Below, piece by piece: positions 7,550 through 15,525 of a DNA stretch of 15,742 bases. Both the position numbers and the translations under genes were made by a program. A model generated the notes under the pieces. The model made no database searches. It was not told the DNA's origin and saw only the letters and a program-made list of their open reading frames with translations. How positions within the stretch are numbered: the first letter of the stretch is position 1; the number at the start of each line of letters is the position of its first letter. This stretch comes from Sediminibacterium sp. (GTDB lineage Bacteria; Bacteroidota; Bacteroidia; Chitinophagales; Chitinophagaceae): NCBI GenBank assembly GCA_023263235.1, contig JALQXE010000067.1, positions 1 to 15,742 of the forward strand, given 5' to 3'.

Positions 7550-8812
7550 TTAAAATAAATAGCCAATACACCCTATTGCTACCACTGATAAAACGAGCCA
7601 ATGGGTGGCTATTTTTTGTGTAAACAATAAATAAGTACAGCTGCCTAAAATAAATAAGTTAATAAACACTGTGGGCATCGATAAAACATCAATGGAATTA
7701 ATTAAATCTTTGAATAAATAAAAGCTTGCGCCCAGCATGATGCCTACTACTGCTGCGTTTATCCCTTCTAAAGATCGAAGCACGATTGCATATTTTTTTA
7801 AATTTTGCCATAAAGGCAAAGCAAATAAAACAAGAAAAAAACTAGGCAAGAAAACACCTAATGCAGCGGTAAAAGCACCTATAATTTGCCAACACACATT
7901 TTTTTCATCCACAGCAATGGCACCCATATAACTGGTAACCGACCAAACGGGTCCAGGCACTGCGCGCACAATTCCAGCTCCCGTTAAAAATGCATCACTC
8001 GAAATTTTAATTACATCTCTTTTGCTTTTTAGCACACGTTCCGAGGAAGGTCTAATCACATATTGCTCATACATTAATGGAATTAATACATCTCCTCCAC
8101 CAAAAACAAAAGTGCCAAAACGATAATTGGTTTCAAAAACATTAAAAACTTTTTGATGCTTCCAATTATTTCTAGTGGCCTTTTCAGATAAAAATCCTGC
8201 CACTAAAAAAAGAATTAAAAAAATAATAATGGACCTGAATTTTATTTTTACATCTGGCGTTGTAATAGTGGGAATCCTTTTCTTGCTAAAATTTGTGGTA
8301 ACCCCTGCAAGCACAATAACCAAGGGAATGGTCCAAGGTGATTTAAATCCAAAGAGTACCACAAAGGATGCTCCAATGAAAATCCATCTCGTAATTGTAT
8401 TGTTAACTGCTTTGTTAAATAACAACAAAGTTGCACTTATAATAAATGCAATAGACATTGGTTTTAAAAAAGTGTATACAGAAAATCCAGCCGAAATGTT
8501 TTGTCGGCCATATAAAATAGCAATCATTGTCATTAAAGTACAAGCCGGCAACATCCAAACCAATAAGGTAATGAAAGCCAAAAAATGTCCCCCTTTTTTA
8601 AAGCCTATTAAAACAATGTTTTGTGTTGAGGAAGCCCCTGGTAATAATTGACATAGCGCATTGTATTCTAAAAGTTCTTCGTCGGTCAAGTCTTTACGTT
8701 TTTGAACAAAACGAGATTGCAATAACCCCAAATTTGCCTGTGGGCCACCAAATGAAGTAATACTATGCAATAGCACGTCCTTCAAAAATGATATATAGGC
8801 TTTAATTTTCAT
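7550..8812 (-). CDS. chrA: Chromate transporter, long (two-domain) CHR family, ChrA-like
   Basis: This 420-residue membrane protein has both halves of the CHR family, the usual long-chain form of about 400 residues. The N-terminal half shows FGGP (21-24), an FVQKRKDLTDEEL segment (35-47) and QLLPGASSTQ (55-64), the counterpart of the usual LPGP(T/S)xTQ motif. The C-terminal half repeats the pattern as FGTFVFGGGDVLIPLMYEQY (232-251) and GIVRAVPGPVWS (280-291). About ten to eleven hydrophobic segments are visible. Family members export chromate, and some affect sulfate, using the proton-motive force. Chromate as the actual substrate is inferred from the family only. The gene stands alone: no chrB regulator, reductase or sulfate-assimilation gene is adjacent. 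Start is the ATG at 8812. Confidence 0.9.
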   Translation of the reverse strand: MKIKAYISFLKDVLLHSITSFGGPQANLGLLQSRFVQKRKDLTDEELLEYNALCQLLPGASSTQNIVLIGFKKGGHFLAFITLLVWMLPACTLMTMIAILYGRQNISAGFSVYTFLKPMSIAFIISATLLLFNKAVNNTITRWIFIGASFVVLFGFKSPWTIPLVIVLAGVTTNFSKKRIPTITTPDVKIKFRSIIIFLILFLVAGFLSEKATRNNWKHQKVFNVFETNYRFGTFVFGGGDVLIPLMYEQYVIRPSSERVLKSKRDVIKISSDAFLTGAGIVRAVPGPVWSVTSYMGAIAVDEKNVCWQIIGAFTAALGVFLPSFFLVLFALPLWQNLKKYAIVLRSLEGINAAVVGIMLGASFYLFKDLINSIDVLSMPTVFINLFILGSCTYLLFTQKIATHWLVLSVVAIGCIGYLF

Positions 8813-8897
8813 GTAGTTACAAGCAGGTTAAAATTAAAATATTTTATCCATTATTAATCGACTATCATATTTAGACCTAGTTCGCCTAAATTTTTTA

Positions 8898-8905
8898 TAA
8901 CTTTA
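8898..8905 (+). promoter_or_regulatory. Putative -7 box of the DUF3089 lipoprotein gene
   Basis: TAACTTTA (five of six fixed positions of TAnnTTTG) lies 21 nt before the ATG at 8927, in the 114-nt AT-rich divergent region shared with chrA. No clear -33 element is present. Confidence 0.3.
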
Positions 8906-8926
8906 CATACTTAAATCATCTCTAAT

Positions 8927-9982
8927 ATGCGAAGTTTTGTAGTATTTGCCGCTTTTGTTTTGTTAACTGCTTGTTCGCAAAGTAATTATGCAAAATTTGC
9001 ACCCGTATACGAGAAAGAAATTCTAAACGAAAACCCCGACTACAGTCAACTTGCCTACTGGGCAGCACATCCTGATAAAAAAAATCCTTCCGATAGTGTT
9101 CCAAAAAAGTTGGACAAACAAACAACAAGTAATAAAAATGTAGACGTATTTTTTGTATACCCAACAAGTTATTTAGATAGGACCTTGCCAACAGGTTGGA
9201 ATGCACAATTGAATGACGCTAAAATAAATATATATACCGATTACTCTTCTATTCTATATCAAGCAAGTGTATTTAACGAAGTGGGTAAAATTTATGCCCC
9301 TAGGTACCGACAAGCAAATATTAAATCTTATTCACCCGAGAATAGTGCGGACACTTTAAAAGCAATCGCTGCATTTGAATTAGCATATGCAGATGTTAAA
9401 AAAGCATTTGAATATTATTTAGCCAATTATAATAACGGCCGCCCTATAATTATTGCATCACATAGCCAAGGATCTACACATACAATAAGAATATTAAAAG
9501 AATATTTTGATGGCAAGCCATTAGGAAAACAATTGGTTGCAGCCTATGTTGTAGGAATGGCATTAGATCCTGCAACATATACTTCCTTAAAAGCATGTGA
9601 AAAGCCAAATGAGACGGGTTGTATTTGTGCATGGCGCACTTTTATGGAAGGGTACCAAGAGCCCTTTGTTGATAAGGAAAAATTTAAGTCAATAGTGACA
9701 AATCCACTTTCTTGGAGCAATGAAAATACAAAAGTGGATAGAACTTTTAACGAAGGATCTTTACTGTATAATTTTAATAAAGTAATTCCAAAAGTGGCAG
9801 GAGCTATTAATCACGAGGGTGTGTTGTGGACACCAAAGCCTCATTTCTTAGGCAATGTTTTTATTAAAACCAAAAACTATCATATTGCAGATTATAACTT
9901 TTACTATAGCAGTATAAGAAAAAATGCAGCAATGCGTGTGAGTAGTTATTTTGAGAAAACAAAAACGAATGCAACGCATTAA
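8927..9982 (+). CDS. DUF3089 domain lipoprotein, alpha/beta-hydrolase-like
   Basis: This is a 351-residue protein with a lipoprotein signal: hydrophobic residues 4-14 and lipobox LTAC (Cys16). The mature part matches the DUF3089 family, which has an alpha/beta-hydrolase fold. It carries VDVFFVYPTSYLD (72-84), a conserved IYAPRYRQA segment (122-130) and the elbow IIASHSQGS (175-183) with probable nucleophile Ser180. A C-terminal HIADYNFYYSSIR stretch probably carries the catalytic His. Substrate and reaction are unknown; lipase- or esterase-like activity is inferred from the fold. The lipid anchor places it in the periplasm or on the outer membrane. The gene is monocistronic and ends 9 nt before the convergent recQ stop. 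Confidence 0.85.
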   Translation: MRSFVVFAAFVLLTACSQSNYAKFAPVYEKEILNENPDYSQLAYWAAHPDKKNPSDSVPKKLDKQTTSNKNVDVFFVYPTSYLDRTLPTGWNAQLNDAKINIYTDYSSILYQASVFNEVGKIYAPRYRQANIKSYSPENSADTLKAIAAFELAYADVKKAFEYYLANYNNGRPIIIASHSQGSTHTIRILKEYFDGKPLGKQLVAAYVVGMALDPATYTSLKACEKPNETGCICAWRTFMEGYQEPFVDKEKFKSIVTNPLSWSNENTKVDRTFNEGSLLYNFNKVIPKVAGAINHEGVLWTPKPHFLGNVFIKTKNYHIADYNFYYSSIRKNAAMRVSSYFEKTKTNATH

Positions 9983-9991
9983 AGCGTAGTT

Positions 9992-12196
9992 TTAATTACC
10001 TACAACACTCAAAAATTTAATTCGCATAATTTTTAATTGCTCCCAAGTGTAATCGTTATCACTTAATTCCTGCTGTGCAATTTGCAAAGAAGAGGTTTCG
10101 CAATTATTAAAATATTCAAGGATTTCTTCTTGATCATATTCATCCAACCATTCGTCTATCGCGTAATCTAAATTTAATTTAGTACCGCTCGCCGCAATGG
10201 TTTCCATTTCCTCAAGTAGTTCATCTAAACGAAGATCCTTATTTTTTGCAATGGTCTCAATAGGAATTTTCTTATCTACGTTTTGAATGATGTATATTTT
10301 ATTGCTGGACTTATTTGCAACCGATTTCATTACAAAGTCGTCCGGCTTTTCAATATTATTTTCAGTTACATATTTGTCAATTAATTCCACAAAAGGCTTT
10401 CCGTATTTAATAGCTTTCCCTTTGCTTACCCCTTGGCATCTTTCTAATTCCTCCAATGATGTAGGATATAAGGTAGCCATGTCTTGTAGCGATGTTTCTA
10501 AGAAAATTACAAATGGCGGAAGTTTTCTTTTTTTAGCTTCTACCTGGCGAATTTCTTTTAGCATTTCAAACAAAGGCTCATCGGTTGTTGCACTCCCTGC
10601 GCTACCAGATTCAGAATCGTCATCGTCCGCATTGGCATCATCAAATACATGATTCAATACAATCTTAAAACTAGTAGGTTTTTTTATGAACTTCTCCCCC
10701 TTAGGCGTTAGTTTTAAAAGTCCGTATTCTTCAATATCTTTTTGAATGATTTGTTCCAACATAGCTTGTCTTACCAAACTATTCCAAAACAATGCATCCT
10801 GTTCTTTCCCAATCCCAAAAACAGCAAGTTTTTCATGACGATACAAACCAATTTGCGGAGTGTATTCTCCCATTAATATTTGTACCACATAATCAGCGAC
10901 AAATCTTTCATCCAAAGCTTTAATTACTTGCAATAATGAAACCAATTGCGCTTTTGCTTCAATTTTTTCTTTGGGCTGTAAACAATTATCACAATTGCCG
11001 CAGTTTTTATCCTCCCAGTCTTCACCAAAATAATGCAATAAACTTCTGCGTCTGCAAACACCACTTTCTGCGAAAGCAACCGTTTCGTCTATAAGTTGCG
11101 CGCCAACTTCTCTCTCACTCAAAGGCTTGTCTCTTAAAAAATGTTCAAGCTTCTTAACATCGGCATGTGAATAGTATAATATACAATTACCTTCAAGGCC
11201 ATCTCTTCCAGCTCTTCCGGTTTCTTGATAATAATTTTCAATGGACTTAGGAATATTATAATGGATAACAAAACGAATATCTGGTTTGTCAATGCCCATA
11301 CCAAAAGCAATGGTAGCAACAATTACCTGAACATCTTCGTTTAGAAACTGGTCTTGTCTTTCTGCCCTTAATTTTTGATCTAGCCCTGCATGATATGCAA
11401 CTGCCTTAATATTATTGGCCTTTAATAAATCCGCTAATTCTTCTGTGGTCTTTCTATTCAAAGTATAAATAATACCACTCTTTCCCTTATGCCCACTTAT
11501 ATATTTGACAATACTTTTTACCGTTAAATCTTTTTTGATTTTTGGTTGAACTTCATAATATAAATTGGCTCTATTAAAAGATGAAATCAACACTTCTGGA
11601 TCTCTTAGTGCTAAATTTTTGATAATATCACTTTGCACTTTAGGTGTAGCAGTAGCAGTTAATGCAATAATGGGCACTTCATTATTAATTTCTTCCATCA
11701 TTTCTTTCAGCCTTCTGTATTCAGGTCTAAAATCGTGTCCCCATTCTGAAATACAATGTGCTTCATCCACCGCAAAAAAGGAGATTTTTAAATCACTAAA
11801 AAAATCTAGATTTTCTTGTTTGGTTAAAGTCTCCGGTGCAACATATAATAATTTAGTTTTCCCACTTAACAAGTCTTCTTTAACTTCTTTGATTTGTCCC
11901 TTATTCAAACTAGAATTCAAAAAATGTGCTACATCGTCTTTTTCACTGTATCCTCTCACTAGGTCAACCTGATTTTTCATCAAAGCAATCAAAGGCGATA
12001 CAACTATGGCACAACCAGGCAGCATCATTGCTGGTAATTGATAGCATAGGCTCTTTCCACCACCGGTAGGCATGATCACAAAAGTGTCCTTACCACCCAA
12101 TAAAGATAAAATGGCCTTTTCTTGTGTCCCTTTAAACTCATTGAACCCAAAATGAGTCTGTAATGCTGCTTTTATGTCTTTCTTAGTCAATCCCAT
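9992..12196 (-). CDS. recQ: ATP-dependent DNA helicase RecQ
   Basis: This is a 734-residue RecQ, a 3'-5' DNA helicase of recombination and repair. Motif I (Walker A) is MPTGGGKS (42-49). The DEAH box is at 144-147 within DEAHCISEWGHDFRPEY, and ALTATAT (motif III) is at 178-184. Motif V is in ATIAFGMGIDKPD and motif VI is QETGRAGRDG (324-333). The zinc-binding cysteines are Cys381, Cys399, Cys402 and Cys405, followed by an RQC winged-helix region (about 410-520). An acidic Ser/Gly linker (519-540) leads to an HRDC domain (about 541-608). A further extension of about 125 residues ends the protein, with helix-turn-helix-like character. It is longer than E. coli RecQ (about 610) but typical of the Bacteroidota version. 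It diverges from kdsD, and all key residues are intact. Confidence 0.96.
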   Translation of the reverse strand: MGLTKKDIKAALQTHFGFNEFKGTQEKAILSLLGGKDTFVIMPTGGGKSLCYQLPAMMLPGCAIVVSPLIALMKNQVDLVRGYSEKDDVAHFLNSSLNKGQIKEVKEDLLSGKTKLLYVAPETLTKQENLDFFSDLKISFFAVDEAHCISEWGHDFRPEYRRLKEMMEEINNEVPIIALTATATPKVQSDIIKNLALRDPEVLISSFNRANLYYEVQPKIKKDLTVKSIVKYISGHKGKSGIIYTLNRKTTEELADLLKANNIKAVAYHAGLDQKLRAERQDQFLNEDVQVIVATIAFGMGIDKPDIRFVIHYNIPKSIENYYQETGRAGRDGLEGNCILYYSHADVKKLEHFLRDKPLSEREVGAQLIDETVAFAESGVCRRRSLLHYFGEDWEDKNCGNCDNCLQPKEKIEAKAQLVSLLQVIKALDERFVADYVVQILMGEYTPQIGLYRHEKLAVFGIGKEQDALFWNSLVRQAMLEQIIQKDIEEYGLLKLTPKGEKFIKKPTSFKIVLNHVFDDANADDDDSESGSAGSATTDEPLFEMLKEIRQVEAKKRKLPPFVIFLETSLQDMATLYPTSLEELERCQGVSKGKAIKYGKPFVELIDKYVTENNIEKPDDFVMKSVANKSSNKIYIIQNVDKKIPIETIAKNKDLRLDELLEEMETIAASGTKLNLDYAIDEWLDEYDQEEILEYFNNCETSSLQIAQQELSDNDYTWEQLKIMRIKFLSVVGN

Positions 12197-12351
12197 TATC
12201 TAAATAACTTATAATCAATATCTTATAAAATGTACGAGTATATTAAGATAACATAAAAACATGGATTTTGTTTAATCTTTGGCAATATTTTTTAATAAAA
12301 ACCTTTTTTTTAAGGAATTGACAAAAAGGGGCTAAAAAGTACATGAAACAT

Positions 12352-12359
12352 TAACTTTG
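12352..12359 (+). promoter_or_regulatory. -7 promoter box of the kdsD-manC-KAS III operon
   Basis: TAACTTTG is a perfect match to TAnnTTTG, 10 nt upstream of the ATG at 12370, so the leader is very short. The -33 side has no clear TTG at the normal distance. The remaining 12197-12351 is AT-rich divergent promoter DNA for recQ and this operon; I see no operator-like repeats in it. Confidence 0.5.
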
Positions 12360-12369
12360 CAAGGCAATT

Positions 12370-13332
12370 ATGAAAGAAACCATCTTATCCACTGCAAGAA
12401 AGGCTTTAGCGATAGAATCTGAAGCCATTCAAAACTTGGAAACTTATTTAGACCCACTTTTTGCTAAGGCGGTGGAAGCCATCTATCAAACTAAGGGAAA
12501 ATTGATCGTAACTGGTATTGGTAAAAGTGCGATCATCGCACAAAAAATAGTGGCAACTTGTAATTCTACTGGAACTGCTGCCATCTATTTACATGCAGCA
12601 GATGCTATACATGGTGATTCTGGGATGATAAGTTCTGATGATATTATTTTAATAATTAGTAAAAGCGGAGAAAGTCCTGAGATCAAAAACTTAGTGCAAC
12701 TGATTCAACATTTTGGTAATCCTATCATTGCTATGGTGGGCAATATGAATAGCTATTTAGCCAAGTCTGGCCAGTTTATAATTAATACTACTGTTCATCA
12801 AGAAGCATGTATTAATAATTTAGCCCCAACTTCATCCACCACAGCTCAAATGGTGATGGGTGATTTGGTTGCAGTTGCTTTAATGCAATTAAGAGGATTC
12901 GAAGCAAAGGATTTTGCAAAATATCATCCAGGTGGTAACCTTGGGAAACAACTAACATTGACTGCAGGCATGATAGCAGCATCGAATATGCAACCCTCTG
13001 TTGTATTAACTACCAGTTTAAAAGAAGTTATTACCACTATTTCTAAGAACAGATTAGGCGCCACAGCAGTGATTGACAATGAAAACAAAGTTCTAGGAAT
13101 TATTACTGACGGAGATATCAGAAGAATGTTGGAAACGCATAACCAATTTCAAGAATTAACTGCAAAAGATATTTATCATACTAATCCAATTACTATAACA
13201 GCAGATACATTAGCAATAGAAGCTGCTAAATGGATGGAGCAAAAAGATATTAGTCAAGTTATAGTAGTTGATAAAGAACATTATAAAGGTATTATACATA
13301 TTCACGACTTAATGAAAGAGGGGATTATATAA
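12370..13332 (+). CDS. kdsD: Arabinose-5-phosphate isomerase, KpsF/GutQ/KdsD family
   Basis: This is a 320-residue cytoplasmic enzyme with a SIS domain followed by two CBS domains, the standard KdsD/KpsF/GutQ architecture. SIS motifs: VTGIGKSAIIAQK (47-59), the phosphosugar-binding IISKSGES (95-102), NNLAPTSSTT (149-158) and KYHPGGNLGK (184-193). The CBS pair spans about 205-260 and 265-320, with ITDGDIRR (245-252) and an HIHDL segment (310-314). The family interconverts ribulose-5-phosphate and arabinose-5-phosphate, the first step of Kdo synthesis for LPS. The CBS pair may bind a nucleotide-sugar effector. The GMP gene starts 11 nt after the stop. kdsD divergent from recQ is, from memory, a frequent arrangement in Bacteroidota. 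Confidence 0.93.
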   Translation: MKETILSTARKALAIESEAIQNLETYLDPLFAKAVEAIYQTKGKLIVTGIGKSAIIAQKIVATCNSTGTAAIYLHAADAIHGDSGMISSDDIILIISKSGESPEIKNLVQLIQHFGNPIIAMVGNMNSYLAKSGQFIINTTVHQEACINNLAPTSSTTAQMVMGDLVAVALMQLRGFEAKDFAKYHPGGNLGKQLTLTAGMIAASNMQPSVVLTTSLKEVITTISKNRLGATAVIDNENKVLGIITDGDIRRMLETHNQFQELTAKDIYHTNPITITADTLAIEAAKWMEQKDISQVIVVDKEHYKGIIHIHDLMKEGII

Positions 13333-13343
13333 ATTATAAGGAC

Positions 13344-14429
13344 ATGAGTAATAAGCATCATTATGTAGCCATTATGGCTGGGGGTATTGGAAGTAGATTT
13401 TGGCCAATGAGTAGAACTGCATATCCTAAGCAATTCTTAGACGTATTGAATACTGGGAAAACATTGGTTCAATGGACTTATGAACGATACGCTAAATTTA
13501 TTCCTGAAGAAAATATTTTTATTGTTACTTCAGAAGAATATGTAGAAATAGTTAAAGAGCAATTGCCTAAACTACCAATTAAAAATATATTGGCAGAGCC
13601 AAGCAGAAAAAATACAGCTCCTTGTATTGCATATATTTCATTTAAATTAGCTCAACTAGATCCAGAATCAGTATTTGTAGTTGCACCCAGTGATCATTTG
13701 ATTTTAGAAGAAGAAGCTTTTCAAAAAACAGCTATTCAAGCATTAGATTTTGTAGAAAACATAAAGGCACTAGTGACATTAGGTATCAAGCCAACCCATC
13801 CTAATACGGGTTATGGATATATACAATACGAAGGCCATGAAGTGTCTAGTGGTGTATATAAAGTGAAGACCTTTACGGAAAAACCCGATCTTGAAATTGC
13901 TAAATCTTTTATAGCGAGTGGAGATTTCTTATGGAATGCCGGCATTTTTGCTTGGAAAGCTTCCACTATTTTAACTGCTTTTGAAAAACATCAACCAGAA
14001 ATGTTTGAGTTGTTTGATCAACAAAAAGAACTTTTCAATACAGCCGAAGAACATCAGGCAATCGCTAAAATATATCCTCAATGCGTCAATATCTCGATAG
14101 ATATTGCTATTATGGAAAAAGCAGAGAATGTTTATGTGATTCCTTCTAGTTTTGGTTGGAGTGATTTAGGTACATGGAATAGCGCATACGAGAATATAGA
14201 AAAAGATTATTTAGGCAATGCAGTGGCGTGTGACAATGTAGTAGTCATTGACGCTACTAAATGTATGATCAATGCACCCAAAGACAAATTAGTAGTAGTG
14301 CAAGGATTGGACGATTTTATCGTAGTTGACACCAAAGATGTTTTACTAATTTGTAGTAAAGAAAAAGAACAATCAATTAAAGAATACGTTGCCGAAGTAA
14401 AAAGAAATAAAGGCGACCAATACATTTAA
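13344..14429 (+). CDS. manC: Mannose-1-phosphate guanylyltransferase (GDP-mannose pyrophosphorylase)
   Basis: This 361-residue nucleotidyltransferase converts mannose-1-phosphate and GTP to GDP-mannose, the precursor of mannose, fucose and related residues in envelope polysaccharides. The N-terminal signature is MAGGIGSRFWPMSR (11-24) with PKQF (28-31). Other conserved points are EPSRKNTAPCIA (85-96), APSDH (114-118), NTGYGYI (154-160), FTEKP (177-181), WNAGIFAW (197-204), SIDIAIMEKA (251-260) and FGWSDLGTW (270-278). It lacks the C-terminal cupin (phosphomannose isomerase) domain of bifunctional ManC/AlgA proteins of about 470 residues, so it is the single-function form. AAGGA lies just upstream of the ATG. 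It sits 11 nt after kdsD and 11 nt before the KAS III gene, almost certainly in one operon. Confidence 0.93.
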   Translation: MSNKHHYVAIMAGGIGSRFWPMSRTAYPKQFLDVLNTGKTLVQWTYERYAKFIPEENIFIVTSEEYVEIVKEQLPKLPIKNILAEPSRKNTAPCIAYISFKLAQLDPESVFVVAPSDHLILEEEAFQKTAIQALDFVENIKALVTLGIKPTHPNTGYGYIQYEGHEVSSGVYKVKTFTEKPDLEIAKSFIASGDFLWNAGIFAWKASTILTAFEKHQPEMFELFDQQKELFNTAEEHQAIAKIYPQCVNISIDIAIMEKAENVYVIPSSFGWSDLGTWNSAYENIEKDYLGNAVACDNVVVIDATKCMINAPKDKLVVVQGLDDFIVVDTKDVLLICSKEKEQSIKEYVAEVKRNKGDQYI

Positions 14430-14440
14430 CCCCCAAGCAA

Positions 14441-15505
14441 ATGTCTACAATCATTACCGGTACAGGTAGTTATATACCATCTATAGTTAAAACCAATCAA
14501 TCTTTTGTTAGCAATAGTTTTTACGGTGAAAATGGAGAATTAATTGCCACACCCAACGAGGAAATTGTAGAGAAATTTAAAGACATCACTGGTATTGCCG
14601 AAAGAAGATATGCAGATAGCAATGAGAACACTTCTGAGATGGCCACTAAAGCGGCAGCATTAGCAATTAAAGATGCCCGTATAGATCCTGAAACCATTGA
14701 TCAAATTATAGTTGCGCATAATTTTGGAAATGTATTAGCTGGTACCATTCAAACAGATGCGATTCCTGCCATTGCTTCTAGAGTAAAGAATCAACTAGGT
14801 ATCAAGAATCCTGCATGTGTTGCATATGATATTTTATTTGGATGTCCTGGTTGGATACAAGGTGTAATTCAAGCTGATGCTTTTATTAAAAGTGGAATGG
14901 CTAAGAAATGTTTGGTGATTGGTGCTGAAACTTTAAGTAGAGTGGTTGATGTGCACGACAGAGACAGTATGATTTTTAGTGATGGTGCCGGCGCTTGTAT
15001 AGTGGAGCATTCAGAGGAAACTGGAACAGGTATTTTAGCAAGTAGTGTACAAAGTCATTGTGAAGATGAAACTTATTTCTTGTACTTGGGTAAATCTTAT
15101 CATCCAGAAGGAGAAGAAGCTACAAGGTATATTAAAATGAAAGGCAGAAAGGTTTATGAATATGCCATAAAAAATGTTCCTGTTGCCATGAAAGAGTGTA
15201 TTGAAAAAGCAGGAGTGGAAATTCATGAGGTGAAAAAATTCTTCTTACATCAGGCCAATGAAAAAATGGACGAAGGATTTATTAAAGCATTGTTTAAACT
15301 ATATGGCATTAGAGAAATTCCAAAAGATATTATGCCAATGAGTATACATGAATTAGGTAATAGTTCTGTAGCGACTATTCCCACCTTGTACGATAGAGTG
15401 ATGCATGGTTTTTATAAACAACACCAATTAGAAAAAAGAGATATTGTCATTTTCGCATCTGTTGGTGCAGGTATGAATATCAATGCTATTTGTTATAGAG
15501 TTTAA
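14441..15505 (+). CDS. 3-oxoacyl-ACP synthase III family protein (FabH-like)
   Basis: This 354-residue thiolase-fold enzyme has the FabH-type Cys-His-Asn triad: Cys135 in ILFGCPGW, His270 in FFLHQANEKM and Asn307 in IHELGNSSV. An N-terminal TGTGSYIP, an FKDITGIAERRYA segment (46-58) and the closing ASVGAGMNINAICYR are typical of KAS III. The family condenses an acyl-CoA starter with malonyl-ACP to begin a fatty-acyl or polyketide chain. It is somewhat longer than E. coli FabH (317 residues), and the Cys context differs from the usual AACSGF, so it may be a paralogue with a special starter rather than the housekeeping FabH. Its place as third gene after two sugar-nucleotide genes suggests an envelope lipid or glycolipid role, but this is inference. 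No hairpin follows it. Start is the ATG, 11 nt after the GMP stop. Confidence 0.9.
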   Translation: MSTIITGTGSYIPSIVKTNQSFVSNSFYGENGELIATPNEEIVEKFKDITGIAERRYADSNENTSEMATKAAALAIKDARIDPETIDQIIVAHNFGNVLAGTIQTDAIPAIASRVKNQLGIKNPACVAYDILFGCPGWIQGVIQADAFIKSGMAKKCLVIGAETLSRVVDVHDRDSMIFSDGAGACIVEHSEETGTGILASSVQSHCEDETYFLYLGKSYHPEGEEATRYIKMKGRKVYEYAIKNVPVAMKECIEKAGVEIHEVKKFFLHQANEKMDEGFIKALFKLYGIREIPKDIMPMSIHELGNSSVATIPTLYDRVMHGFYKQHQLEKRDIVIFASVGAGMNINAICYRV

Positions 15506-15525
15506 TCTTCTATAAGAATTCTATA

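Noticed and set aside
8175..8651. Open frame of 158 codons on the plus strand inside chrA
   Set aside because: It is antisense to a strongly supported membrane protein gene. The frame is open only because of the base composition of the hydrophobic codons opposite.
11565..11972. Open frame of 135 codons on the plus strand inside recQ
   Set aside because: It is antisense to the RecQ helicase core, with no recognisable product or start signal.
12302..12315. CCTT-T6-AAGG hairpin upstream of kdsD as a terminator or riboswitch
   Set aside because: The stem is only 4 bp and the surrounding divergent promoter region is simply AT-rich.
15506..15525. TTCTATA direct repeat and AGAATTCT palindrome between the KAS III and PurF-like genes
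   Set aside because: They are too short and AT-rich to act as a terminator or attachment site on sequence alone.
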